A DNA stretch of 7,048 bases from Firm-04 sp003446315 (GTDB lineage Bacteria; Bacillota; Clostridia; Oscillospirales; Ruminococcaceae): assembly GCA_946530355.1 (NCBI GenBank), contig CAMNAB010000138.1, positions 1 to 7,048 on the forward strand, given 5' to 3'. A program made the translations under genes and the position numbers. Within the stretch, counting starts at the first letter, position 1; the number at the start of each line of letters is the position of its first letter. This document shows positions 1-5,896 of this stretch, piece by piece. Below the pieces are notes generated by a model. That model ran no database searches and was not told the DNA's origin. It was given only the letters and a program-made list of their open reading frames with translations.

Positions 1-731
1 ACCTCTGCGCCCCAGATATCCTCGATCGCCTTTCTCGTCGCGTCAATCGAACCGCCAAGCTCGCCGGCTACGATGATCTTCTTGATATTGAAATCCTTCT
101 TCGGATCATAACCCGATTTCAGAGCCTTTTCACCAAGCTGCCATGCGTAAGAAGGCGATGTCCAGATGATCGTCGGCTGATATGTTTTCAGGATGAACAG
201 CAGTCGCTCGCTCGGCAGTGTGCCGCCCCAGATGCACAGTGCACCCAGATTCTGTGCGCCGATAACATCCGGGCCGCCGACATACAGCGAAAAGTTCAGC
301 GCATGCACATAGCGGTCGTTCGGTCTCATGCCGACCTGCCAGAACCAGCGGCTCTCTGTCTCCTGAAACTCGTCAAAGTCCTTCTTCGTGAACGGGCTGA
401 CGGTCGGGACACCTGTGGAGCCGGAAGAAGTCGATATAAACACGACATCTTCTTCCGGTACGGCTGCCAGTTCGCCCAGAAACGATCCGACACCCTGCGT
501 ATCACGCTGCGTTTTCTTGTTGATGAACGGGAACTTCTGAATGTCGGAAAGCTGTTTGATATCCGACGGCTTTACGCCCGCTTCATCAAAGGAACGCTTG
601 TAATACGGTGCGTGGTCATATGCGAACTGCACGATCTCCTGCAAGTCTGCAAGCTGCCGCTTTTCCAGTTCTGCGCGGGGGAGCGTTTCCAGCTCCTCAT
701 CCCAGAATTTACTGTTAATATCTCTGCTCAT
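1..731 (-). CDS. paaK: Phenylacetate-CoA ligase family acyl-CoA ligase (3' part outside window)
   Basis: This is a member of the AMP-forming phenylacetate-CoA ligase family, which joins an aryl or short-chain acid to CoA with ATP in the cytosol. I translated 243 codons from the ATG at 729-731; the frame stays open to the left edge, so roughly the N-terminal half of a usual ~430-residue protein is present. Visible marks are the family's N-terminal pattern (FWDEELETLPRAELE, then AYDHAPYYKRSFDEAGV at residues 38-53) and the phosphate-binding loop STSSGSTGVPT at residues 100-110. The start is supported by AAAGGAG at 741-747, 9 nt upstream. It has its own promoter, which closely matches that of the oxidoreductase operon just upstream, so the two probably work together. 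The substrate cannot be read from this half: phenylacetate, indoleacetate or branched-chain acids are all possible. Confidence 0.88.
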   Translation of the reverse strand, partial: MSRDINSKFWDEELETLPRAELEKRQLADLQEIVQFAYDHAPYYKRSFDEAGVKPSDIKQLSDIQKFPFINKKTQRDTQGVGSFLGELAAVPEEDVVFISTSSGSTGVPTVSPFTKKDFDEFQETESRWFWQVGMRPNDRYVHALNFSLYVGGPDVIGAQNLGALCIWGGTLPSERLLFILKTYQPTIIWTSPSYAWQLGEKALKSGYDPKKDFNIKKIIVAGELGGSIDATRKAIEDIWGAE

Positions 732-740
732 TTTTATCTG

Positions 741-747
741 CTCCTTT
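741..747 (-). promoter_or_regulatory. Ribosome binding site of the acyl-CoA ligase gene
   Basis: On the minus strand this reads AAAGGAG, 9 nt before the ATG at 729-731. It fixes the start of the ligase gene, whose frame runs off the left edge. Confidence 0.75.
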
Positions 748-751
748 ATTG

Positions 752-768
752 CCTATTTGATTGGTATG
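752..768 (-). promoter_or_regulatory. Conserved 17-nt element after the ligase promoter (putative operator)
   Basis: The minus strand reads CATACCAATCAAATAGG, at or just after the predicted start of transcription. The oxidoreductase operon carries CATACCAAACAACTAGG at the same distance from its -10 box, so 15 of 17 positions agree. The ATACCA half also occurs in the upstream inverted repeat, which suggests a repressor site. No regulator gene is in the window. Confidence 0.5.
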
Positions 769-773
769 GTTTT

Positions 774-802
774 ATTATACACGATTTTACTGCATTTGTC
801 CA
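774..802 (-). promoter_or_regulatory. Sigma-A type promoter of the ligase gene
   Basis: On the minus strand, -35 TGGACA (797-802) and a perfect -10 TATAAT (774-779) are separated by exactly 17 nt. Transcription would start near 767, leaving a short leader before the RBS. Over about 59 nt it aligns without gaps to the promoter at 3727-3755. It lies in the 101-nt gap after the oxidoreductase beta-subunit gene, where I see no convincing terminator, so read-through from upstream is also possible. Confidence 0.75.
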
Positions 803-819
803 ATACCATACTTTGATAG
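803..819 (-). promoter_or_regulatory. Inverted repeat abutting the -35 box (putative regulator site)
   Basis: On the plus strand this reads ATACCA-TACTT-TGATAG, an imperfect 6-5-6 inverted repeat ending exactly where the -35 hexamer begins. The oxidoreductase promoter has a perfect 6-5-6 repeat in the identical register (3756-3772). The shared half-site is TGRTAT. Position and symmetry suggest a dimeric regulator. Confidence 0.45.
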
Positions 820-832
820 TAGGCAATAGATT

Positions 833-1729
833 TTATTTATAAGTGAAGTTCTTTTCAATAAACGCCCACTTCCGGTCGCGGGCTGCAAGGATCGTTTCCA
901 GATCTGCATCATCCAGATGCTTAAAGCGTCCCTGCTTTTTCAGATAGGCTGCCGCATCCGTAAACGCTTTTGGCTTATGATTCAGCGTAAATGCGCCGTT
1001 TTCATATTCCGCAAGATACCAGAGTCCGCAGTCTACGACCTCTTTTGCAATCTCTACCGTTTCATCCGGCGCAATGCCCCAGCCCGTCGGACACGGTGCG
1101 ATCACATGGATATACTTCGTACCCCGGATCTTCGATGCCTTCTCCACCTTTTTGATGAAATCCGGCAGATAACCGATGCTCGCAGTCGCGGCATACGGAA
1201 TATCATGCGCTGCTGCAATCTCAAACATGTTTTTCTTCGGGCGGAGATTGCCGTGGATATTCGCTCCGGCAGGCGTTGTCGTTGTACGCGCTCCAAACGG
1301 CGTTAAACCGCTTTTCTGTATGCCGGTGTTCATATATGCTTCGTTGTCATAGCAAATATAAATAATATTATCGTTGCGGTCGATCGCGCCGGAAAGCGCC
1401 TGAATGCCGATATCCGCCGTGCCGCCGTCCCCTGCAAATCCGACTGCGGTGAAATCGCTGTATCCGCGTGCACGCAAGCCCGCTTCAATACCGGTCAGCA
1501 TGGATGCCGTACCCGCAAAGGTCGAAATGATCGAATTGTTGGAAAAGCAAAGCTGCGGGAAATTGAATCCGACTGCCGACATACATCCCGCAGGCAGCAC
1601 CGAAACGGCATTCTGCCCCAATACCTTGAGTGCAGCTCTGACAGCAAGACTGCCGCCGCATCCGGCACATGCTTTGTGCCCGTAAAAATATTCATCGCGT
1701 GAAAGCCGTTCAGCCGTTGGATTCGCCAT
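833..1729 (-). CDS. porB: 2-oxoacid:ferredoxin oxidoreductase, beta subunit (thiamine diphosphate binding)
   Basis: This is the catalytic ThDP subunit of a four-subunit pyruvate/2-oxoisovalerate-type ferredoxin oxidoreductase. The protein is 298 aa from the chosen ATG. Visible marks are HKACAGCG at residues 18-25 with Cys21 and Cys24, Cys49, and Cys213 in APCPTGW, the four cysteines expected to hold the subunit's [4Fe-4S] cluster. The ThDP/Mg site is GDG at 100-102 followed by NDN and YDNEAYMNTG up to residue 136. The frame extends upstream to 1801, but the start at 1729 is preferred: GGGGGTGA lies just upstream, and homologues begin a short distance before the CAGCG motif. With this start the gene overlaps the alpha-subunit gene by 20 nt, implying coupled translation. 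It is the last gene of its operon. The 2-oxoacid specificity cannot be told by eye. Confidence 0.93.
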   Translation of the reverse strand: MANPTAERLSRDEYFYGHKACAGCGGSLAVRAALKVLGQNAVSVLPAGCMSAVGFNFPQLCFSNNSIISTFAGTASMLTGIEAGLRARGYSDFTAVGFAGDGGTADIGIQALSGAIDRNDNIIYICYDNEAYMNTGIQKSGLTPFGARTTTTPAGANIHGNLRPKKNMFEIAAAHDIPYAATASIGYLPDFIKKVEKASKIRGTKYIHVIAPCPTGWGIAPDETVEIAKEVVDCGLWYLAEYENGAFTLNHKPKAFTDAAAYLKKQGRFKHLDDADLETILAARDRKWAFIEKNFTYK

Positions 1730-2891
1730 TGCCGTCACCCCCGATCCCGATAAAATTGACATGCGCCGTGCCTTCTTGCAGCGCGGCAAAAATCTGCGCA
1801 ATCTCTCCGGCAGAGATATTTCTGCCGCCTAATCCGCCGATAAAATTATAACCCGGCACGCAAATGCCCGCCTTTTGCAATGCGGAATTCACATTCGTAT
1901 AAACCGTGCCCTCGCTGCCGAATGAAATATCTTTTTCCAGCACGCCGAATGCCTTCGCGTTTTTCAGCGCGGCTGCGATTTCTTCATTCGGGAACGGACG
2001 CATATAACGAATGCGCACTACACCCGCTTTGATCCCCTGCTCCCGCAGACGGTCTGCCGTTTCGCGGCAAAGTCCCGCAATGCTGCCAAGTGTCACAAGA
2101 ATATAATCTGCATCCTCTGTGCGGTAATTGTCCAGCAGTCCGGAATATTGTCTGCCGAAAATCGCTGCAAATGCATCTTCCGTTTCGGTGACAACACCCT
2201 TTGCAGCAAGCATCCCCGCATGCGCCTTATATTTGAAAATGTAATTCGTATCGGGGCCGGCAGAAAACGCCATATTCTTCGGGTCATCAAAGTCTATGCG
2301 GTTTTCTGTCTCATAAGGCGGCAGAAATGCATCTGCCTGCGCCTGCTCCGGTATCTCCACCGTTTCATATGTATGCGTCAGCACAAAGCCATCCAGATTC
2401 ACCATGACCGGCGTTGATACGCGCTGATCTTCTGCAATGCGCCAGCTCATCAGCGCAAGATCCAGCGCTTCCTGCGCGTTTTCTGCATAAACCTGAATCC
2501 AGCCGCTGTCAAGCTGCGAAAGGCTGTCGCGCTGGTCGCCGTAAATATTCCACGGCAGCGCGGTCGAACGGTCTGCATTCATCATCACGATCGGGAATCG
2601 ACCGCCGGATGCGTAATACAGACATTCCGCCATATACAGCAAGCCCTGCGAGGATGTCGCGGTGAACGCTCTCGCGCCCGCCGCACTCGCGCCGATCGCA
2701 CAGGATAACGCCGAATGCTCCGATTCTACATGGATAAAATCAGAATGCAGACTGCCGTCTTCGACCATCTCCGAAAGACGCTCTACCACGATCGTCTGCG
2801 GCGTGATCGGATATGCGGAGATGACATCGGGTCTTGCAAGACGGATGCCCTCTGCAAATGCTTCGTTGCCGGATAAAAACCGTTTGCTCAT
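1710..2891 (-). CDS. porA: 2-oxoacid:ferredoxin oxidoreductase, alpha subunit
   Basis: This 393-residue protein is the alpha subunit, carrying the pyrimidine-binding domain of the 2-oxoacid oxidoreductase. With the beta subunit it converts a 2-oxoacid and CoA to acyl-CoA, CO2 and reduced ferredoxin, reversibly. Characteristic segments are SGNEAFAEG near residue 7, YPITPQT at 27-33, ESEHSA at 56-61, TATSSQGL near 78-84, NIYGDQRDSLSQLDSGW near 115-131 and VRIRYMRPFP in the C-terminal domain. The start ATG overlaps the stop of the delta-subunit gene as ATGA, with a GGAGG-type RBS inside that gene. The tail past the conserved GGLGGR segment is glycine-rich and is encoded across the overlap with the beta-subunit gene. 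Such enzymes may use pyruvate, branched-chain or aryl 2-oxoacids. The neighbouring acyl-CoA ligase argues against simple pyruvate metabolism, but that is inference. Confidence 0.93.
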   Translation of the reverse strand: MSKRFLSGNEAFAEGIRLARPDVISAYPITPQTIVVERLSEMVEDGSLHSDFIHVESEHSALSCAIGASAAGARAFTATSSQGLLYMAECLYYASGGRFPIVMMNADRSTALPWNIYGDQRDSLSQLDSGWIQVYAENAQEALDLALMSWRIAEDQRVSTPVMVNLDGFVLTHTYETVEIPEQAQADAFLPPYETENRIDFDDPKNMAFSAGPDTNYIFKYKAHAGMLAAKGVVTETEDAFAAIFGRQYSGLLDNYRTEDADYILVTLGSIAGLCRETADRLREQGIKAGVVRIRYMRPFPNEEIAAALKNAKAFGVLEKDISFGSEGTVYTNVNSALQKAGICVPGYNFIGGLGGRNISAGEIAQIFAALQEGTAHVNFIGIGGDGNGESNG

Positions 2892-3181
2892 TTGTGCTCC
2901 GCCTCCATTCCGATCGCGCCGATCTTACATATTTTTGCACAGATGCCGCAGCCTTTGCAGAAATCATAGTCGATCACGGCTTTCCCGTCTTTGACGGAAA
3001 TCACACCGTCCGGACAATACAAATAACACTGCTCGCATCCGATACATCGCGCCGGATCAATCACCGGGCGGATACTGCGCCAGCCGCTGTTTACCGATAC
3101 CAGATAACCCGCTGCAAAGGCGGTCGCTTCCGGTATTTCTGCGGCGGTAAAGGTCTTTTTCTCCCTCAGATATGGCTTCAT
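2888..3181 (-). CDS. porD: 2-oxoacid:ferredoxin oxidoreductase, delta subunit (2x[4Fe-4S] ferredoxin)
   Basis: This 97-residue bacterial-type ferredoxin subunit passes electrons from the catalytic subunits to external ferredoxin. Two CxxCxxCxxxC motifs are present: Cys46, 49, 52 and 56, followed by the usual proline, and Cys75, 78, 81 and 85, followed by lysine instead of the common proline. The N-terminal extension with GYLVSVNSGWRSIRPVID (residues 25-42) is typical of PorD/VorD subunits and separates it from a free ferredoxin. It overlaps the gamma-subunit gene upstream and the alpha-subunit gene downstream by ATGA junctions, so it belongs firmly to this complex. Confidence 0.93.
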   Translation of the reverse strand: MKPYLREKKTFTAAEIPEATAFAAGYLVSVNSGWRSIRPVIDPARCIGCEQCYLYCPDGVISVKDGKAVIDYDFCKGCGICAKICKIGAIGMEAEHK

Positions 3182-3693
3182 TTCTGCACCGCCTCTCTCG
3201 CCGTCTGCACCGCACGGATATTGCGTGCACGGATCTTCTCCGGCATGTAACCTTCGATCGCATGAAGCGCCTGCTCCTCTGTGATGTAATCCGATAAACG
3301 GGAAACAATGCCCAGCATTACGGTGTTGACCGTCGGCAGCTTGTTTTCCGCTGCGATGGATGTGCCGTCAAATGTGATCGTATCCGGAATCGGTGCCCTG
3401 GAATTGACTATGATCCTGCCGCCGCTTTTCAACTGCTTCTGCAATGCCGGGTCATACAGCGTATCATCCAGTACAACAATATAATCTGCCTGCTCCGTCT
3501 GACTGCGGTCAAGCACGGGCTTTTCATCGAGTTTGGTGAACGCCCGCACGGGTGCACCGCGCCGTTCCGGGCCAAAGGACGGAAATGCAAGCGCATAATG
3601 CGCATCGCTGCCGTCTGTATATGCCGCGCCGAACAGCTTGGCTGCCGTGAATGCACCCTGTCCGCCGCGTCCGAGCCATAAGATCTCTTTCAT
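3178..3693 (-). CDS. porG: 2-oxoacid:ferredoxin oxidoreductase, gamma subunit
   Basis: This gamma (PorG/PorC) subunit of 171 residues is the first gene of the oxidoreductase operon. It shows the family's opening GRGGQG (residues 8-13 from this start) and FPSFGPERRGAPVRAF near residues 37-52, which is diagnostic of pyruvate/2-oxoisovalerate oxidoreductase gamma chains. Two in-frame ATGs exist, at 3699 and 3693. AGGAG at 3703-3707 lies only 3 nt from the first but 9 nt from the second, the same spacing as in the co-regulated ligase gene, so I chose 3693 (MKEILWLGRGGQG). A start at 3699 would add Met-Ala. The stop overlaps the start of the delta-subunit gene (ATGA). The gene carries its own promoter, separating it from the sulfur operon. 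Confidence 0.92.
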   Translation of the reverse strand: MKEILWLGRGGQGAFTAAKLFGAAYTDGSDAHYALAFPSFGPERRGAPVRAFTKLDEKPVLDRSQTEQADYIVVLDDTLYDPALQKQLKSGGRIIVNSRAPIPDTITFDGTSIAAENKLPTVNTVMLGIVSRLSDYITEEQALHAIEGYMPEKIRARNIRAVQTAREAVQK

Positions 3694-3704
3694 CGCCATC
3701 TTCT

Positions 3705-3721
3705 CCTAGTTGTTTGGTATG
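3705..3721 (-). promoter_or_regulatory. Conserved 17-nt element after the oxidoreductase promoter (putative operator)
   Basis: The minus strand reads CATACCAAACAACTAGG, overlapping the start of transcription and the AGGAG RBS. The ligase gene has CATACCAATCAAATAGG at the same distance from its -10 box. Binding here could block both transcription and RBS access. The regulator is unknown. Confidence 0.5.
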
Positions 3722-3726
3722 TTTCT

Positions 3727-3755
3727 ATGATACTCCGTTTTGCCCGGTTTGTCTA
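3727..3755 (-). promoter_or_regulatory. Sigma-A type promoter of the oxidoreductase operon
   Basis: On the minus strand, -35 TAGACA (3750-3755) and -10 TATCAT (3727-3732) have a 17-nt spacer. Both boxes differ from consensus more than at the ligase promoter, which suggests help from an activator. The gap-free similarity to 774-802 and its flanks is the main support. Confidence 0.65.
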
Positions 3756-3772
3756 ATATCAAAGAATGATAT
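3756..3772 (-). promoter_or_regulatory. Perfect inverted repeat abutting the -35 box (putative regulator site)
   Basis: ATATCA-AAGAA-TGATAT (plus strand) is a perfect 6-5-6 inverted repeat immediately upstream of the -35 hexamer. A related repeat sits in exactly the same place at the ligase promoter (803-819). It likely binds a dimeric regulator; contact next to the -35 would suit an activator. Confidence 0.5.
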
Positions 3773-3799
3773 GCGGTTATCAGTTTTTTTGATACCGCA
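3772..3799 (-). terminator. Hairpin after the sulfur operon (weak terminator candidate)
   Basis: Two nt after the MccA-type stop codon the minus-strand transcript can pair TGCGGT+ATC with GAT+ACCGCA (9 bp, one bulged base) around a 9-nt loop containing seven A's. The following tract, TATCATTCTTTG, is U-rich but not a clean run, so termination may be partial. Its position between the operon end and the next promoter supports the call. Confidence 0.4.
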
Positions 3800-3800
3800 C

Positions 3801-4715
3801 TCATGCACTGTATAAGCCGGTGCTGAAATAACGGTCGCCGCGATCCGGGAAAACTGTGACGATATTGCCGCTTTCGATGCGCTCCGTCAGCTTCAGTACG
3901 GCTGCCATTGCTGCGCCCGACGACGATCCTGCAAAGATGCCCTCTGTCTTCGCCAGCAGACGGGATGTCGCAAAGGCTTCCTCATCCGTCACCTTGATGA
4001 CATCATCTACCAGACGCATATCCATCGTATCTGCGATGAAATCATTACCAATACCCTCAATATTGTAGTCGCTGTGTTCGCCGCCGCCCATCGTGGAGCC
4101 GACCGGATCTGCAAGGATGCCCCTGATCTGCGGGTCACGTTCTTTCAGATACCGCAGAATGCCCGTATAAGTGCCGCCGCTGCCTGCGCCCGCTACTACA
4201 TAGTCGATCTTGCCATCCAGCGATTCGTAGATCTCCCGTCCGGTCGTTTCATAATGCGCAAGCGGATTGCTCTGGTTTTTGAATTGCTCCAGCGAAATGG
4301 AGCCGGGGATCTCTGCCTTGATCGCCTCTGCCTGCTCAACTGCCCCCAGCATGCCCAGTTCACGCGGCGTATTGACGACCTCTGCGCCAAGTGCACGCAT
4401 CAATGCCTGCTTCTCTGCGGAAAATTTCGTCGGGACTACAAATATAATCCGATAACCGCGGTTCAGCGCTGCAAAGGCAATCCCAAGCCCCGTATTGCCG
4501 GCGGTCGCTTCTACGATCGTGCCGCCGGGTTTCAGTACGCCGCGCTGTTCGGCATCGTTGACCATGTACAGCCCGGTTCTGTCCTTCACGCTGCCGGACG
4601 GGTTCCATAACTCCAGCTTCGCAAAAACCGTTACGCCCTGCTTGGTTACAAGATTGCCCAGTCTGACCAGCGGCGTTTTGCCGATCAGTGCCTGCATCGA
4701 ATCATAATACTGCAT
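3801..4715 (-). CDS. mccA: Cystathionine beta-synthase / cysteine synthase, MccA-type (PLP)
   Basis: This is a 304-residue fold-type II PLP enzyme of the cysteine synthase/cystathionine beta-synthase family. The PLP lysine is Lys44 in PSGSVKDR (39-46). TAGNTG (71-76) is the substrate-binding loop, GAGSGGT (176-182) binds the PLP phosphate, and GSSSG is at 263-267. Several segments resemble B. subtilis MccA (YrhA) more than CysK: IFVVPTKFSAEKQ near 91-103, a GAEVVNTP segment, and EGIGNDFI at 220-227, where CysK usually has QGIG. An MccA enzyme makes cystathionine from homocysteine and O-acetylserine, and the adjacent gamma-lyase gene fits that. Plain O-acetylserine sulfhydrylase (cysK) is the alternative. 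The start is set by GAGGTG overlapping the stop codon of the preceding gene, 9 nt away, so translation is likely coupled. Confidence 0.9.
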   Translation of the reverse strand: MQYYDSMQALIGKTPLVRLGNLVTKQGVTVFAKLELWNPSGSVKDRTGLYMVNDAEQRGVLKPGGTIVEATAGNTGLGIAFAALNRGYRIIFVVPTKFSAEKQALMRALGAEVVNTPRELGMLGAVEQAEAIKAEIPGSISLEQFKNQSNPLAHYETTGREIYESLDGKIDYVVAGAGSGGTYTGILRYLKERDPQIRGILADPVGSTMGGGEHSDYNIEGIGNDFIADTMDMRLVDDVIKVTDEEAFATSRLLAKTEGIFAGSSSGAAMAAVLKLTERIESGNIVTVFPDRGDRYFSTGLYSA

Positions 4716-4724
4716 ATCGTCACC

Positions 4725-5885
4725 TCATTTGTTCGCTGCGGATGCGATCGCCTGTTCCAGATCTGCCAAAATATCCGCAATATTCTCAATGCCCGTTGAA
4801 AGCCGGATCAATCCATCCGTGATGCCCACTTTTTTGCGGATCTCTGCCGGAATGGATGCGTGCGTCATGGTCGCCGGATGGCAGACCAGTGATTCGACTC
4901 CGCCAAGGCTTTCGGCAAGCATGATAAGCTGCAAATGCTCGAAAAAGCGGTTGATATCATAGCCTTCCTGCAACTCAAATGAGATCATGACACCGCCGTT
5001 TTTCGCCTGCTTCTGATTGATCGCATAGCCCTGTGCATCCGGTAAACCGGGATAATATACGGTTTTCACCGCCGGATGCGCTTTCAGATATTCTGCCGCT
5101 TTCTGCGCGTTTTCTACATGTCTGTCCATGCGCACGGCAAGCGTCTTGATGCCGCGGATCAGCAGGAACGAATCAAACGGCCCCAAAACACCGCCGGTCG
5201 AATTCTGGATAAAGGCGATCTTCTGCGCAAGCGCCTCACTGTTTACAACCGCAAGTCCTGCAACCACATCGCTGTGGCCGCCGAGATATTTGGTCGCACT
5301 GTGCACCACAATATCTGCGCCCAGCAAAAGCGGCTTTTGCAAATACGGGGTCATGAATGTATTATCCACAATGACAAGCAATCCGTGCCGGTGCGAGATC
5401 TCTGCGACACCTGCGATATCTGTGACCGTCATCAGCGGATTTGCCGGACTTTCAATGATGACCGCTTTCACATCAGCCGTGATCTGTGTCTCATATTTCA
5501 CAAGATCGGCTGTATCTGCAATCGTATAGGTAATGCCGAAATGATCGAAAACCTTGTCAAGCACACGGAATGTGCCGCCGTATACATTGCTGGAGATCAG
5601 GACACGGTCGCCGCTGTGCAGCAGACTCAGAACTGCCGTGATCGCTGCCATGCCCGATCCAAAGGCAAATCCTGCATATCCGCCCTCTAATTCCGCTATC
5701 AGCTTCTCCAAAGCCTCTCTGGTCGGGTTGCCGGTGCGGGAATATTCGTATCCGCGCATTTTTCCAAGACCGTCCTGCTGATAGGTCGAAGTCTGATAGA
5801 TCGGTATATTGACAGCACCGGTGTGTACATCTGTGGATATTCCGCCGTGAATGAGGGCGGTCTCTGTATGTTCGTATCTGCTCAT
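4725..5885 (-). CDS. mccB: Cystathionine gamma-lyase, MccB-type (Cys/Met metabolism PLP enzyme)
   Basis: This 386-residue fold-type I PLP enzyme of the Cys/Met metabolism family is full length. The PLP lysine is Lys199 in HSATKYLGGHSD. YEYSRTGNPT (46-55) and GSGMA (76-80) hold the cofactor phosphate, and Asp174 in VDNTF contacts the ring. The opening LIHGGISTDVHTGAVNIPIYQ and the segment FIQNSTGGVLGP closely resemble B. subtilis MccB (YrhB), which splits cystathionine to cysteine, 2-oxobutyrate and ammonia. Gamma-synthase or O-acetylhomoserine sulfhydrylase activity cannot be excluded, because these activities are hard to tell apart by sequence. It lies 11 nt after the methyltransferase gene, with AAGGAG overlapping that gene's TAA stop. 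The cysteine-rich leader upstream supports a role in cysteine supply. Confidence 0.92.
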   Translation of the reverse strand: MSRYEHTETALIHGGISTDVHTGAVNIPIYQTSTYQQDGLGKMRGYEYSRTGNPTREALEKLIAELEGGYAGFAFGSGMAAITAVLSLLHSGDRVLISSNVYGGTFRVLDKVFDHFGITYTIADTADLVKYETQITADVKAVIIESPANPLMTVTDIAGVAEISHRHGLLVIVDNTFMTPYLQKPLLLGADIVVHSATKYLGGHSDVVAGLAVVNSEALAQKIAFIQNSTGGVLGPFDSFLLIRGIKTLAVRMDRHVENAQKAAEYLKAHPAVKTVYYPGLPDAQGYAINQKQAKNGGVMISFELQEGYDINRFFEHLQLIMLAESLGGVESLVCHPATMTHASIPAEIRKKVGITDGLIRLSTGIENIADILADLEQAIASAANK

Positions 5886-5896
5886 GATAATACTCC

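Larger units (their letters stand above)
747..828. repeat. 9-bp inverted repeat flanking the ligase promoter
   Basis: TATTGCCTA at 747-755 and TAGGCAATA at 820-828 are perfect reverse complements, 64 nt apart, enclosing the whole ligase promoter. A transcript reading through from the oxidoreductase genes would contain both arms, and the second arm abuts the ligase RBS. A transcript from the local promoter would contain only the downstream arm. Any function is inference. Confidence 0.4.

Noticed and set aside
303..842. 179-codon plus-strand open frame
   Set aside because: It runs antisense through the ligase gene, its promoter and the end of porB, with no plausible product.
1730..1801. 24-residue N-terminal extension of the beta subunit (start at 1801)
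   Set aside because: It lies wholly inside the alpha-subunit gene, is basic and unlike the family, and the ATG at 1729 has a GGGGGTGA RBS.
4074..4610. 178-codon plus-strand open frame
   Set aside because: Antisense shadow of the MccA-type gene; no family features.
5076..5690. 204-codon plus-strand open frame
   Set aside because: It is opposite the conserved MccB coding region, has no recognisable domain, and is explained by codon bias of the real gene.
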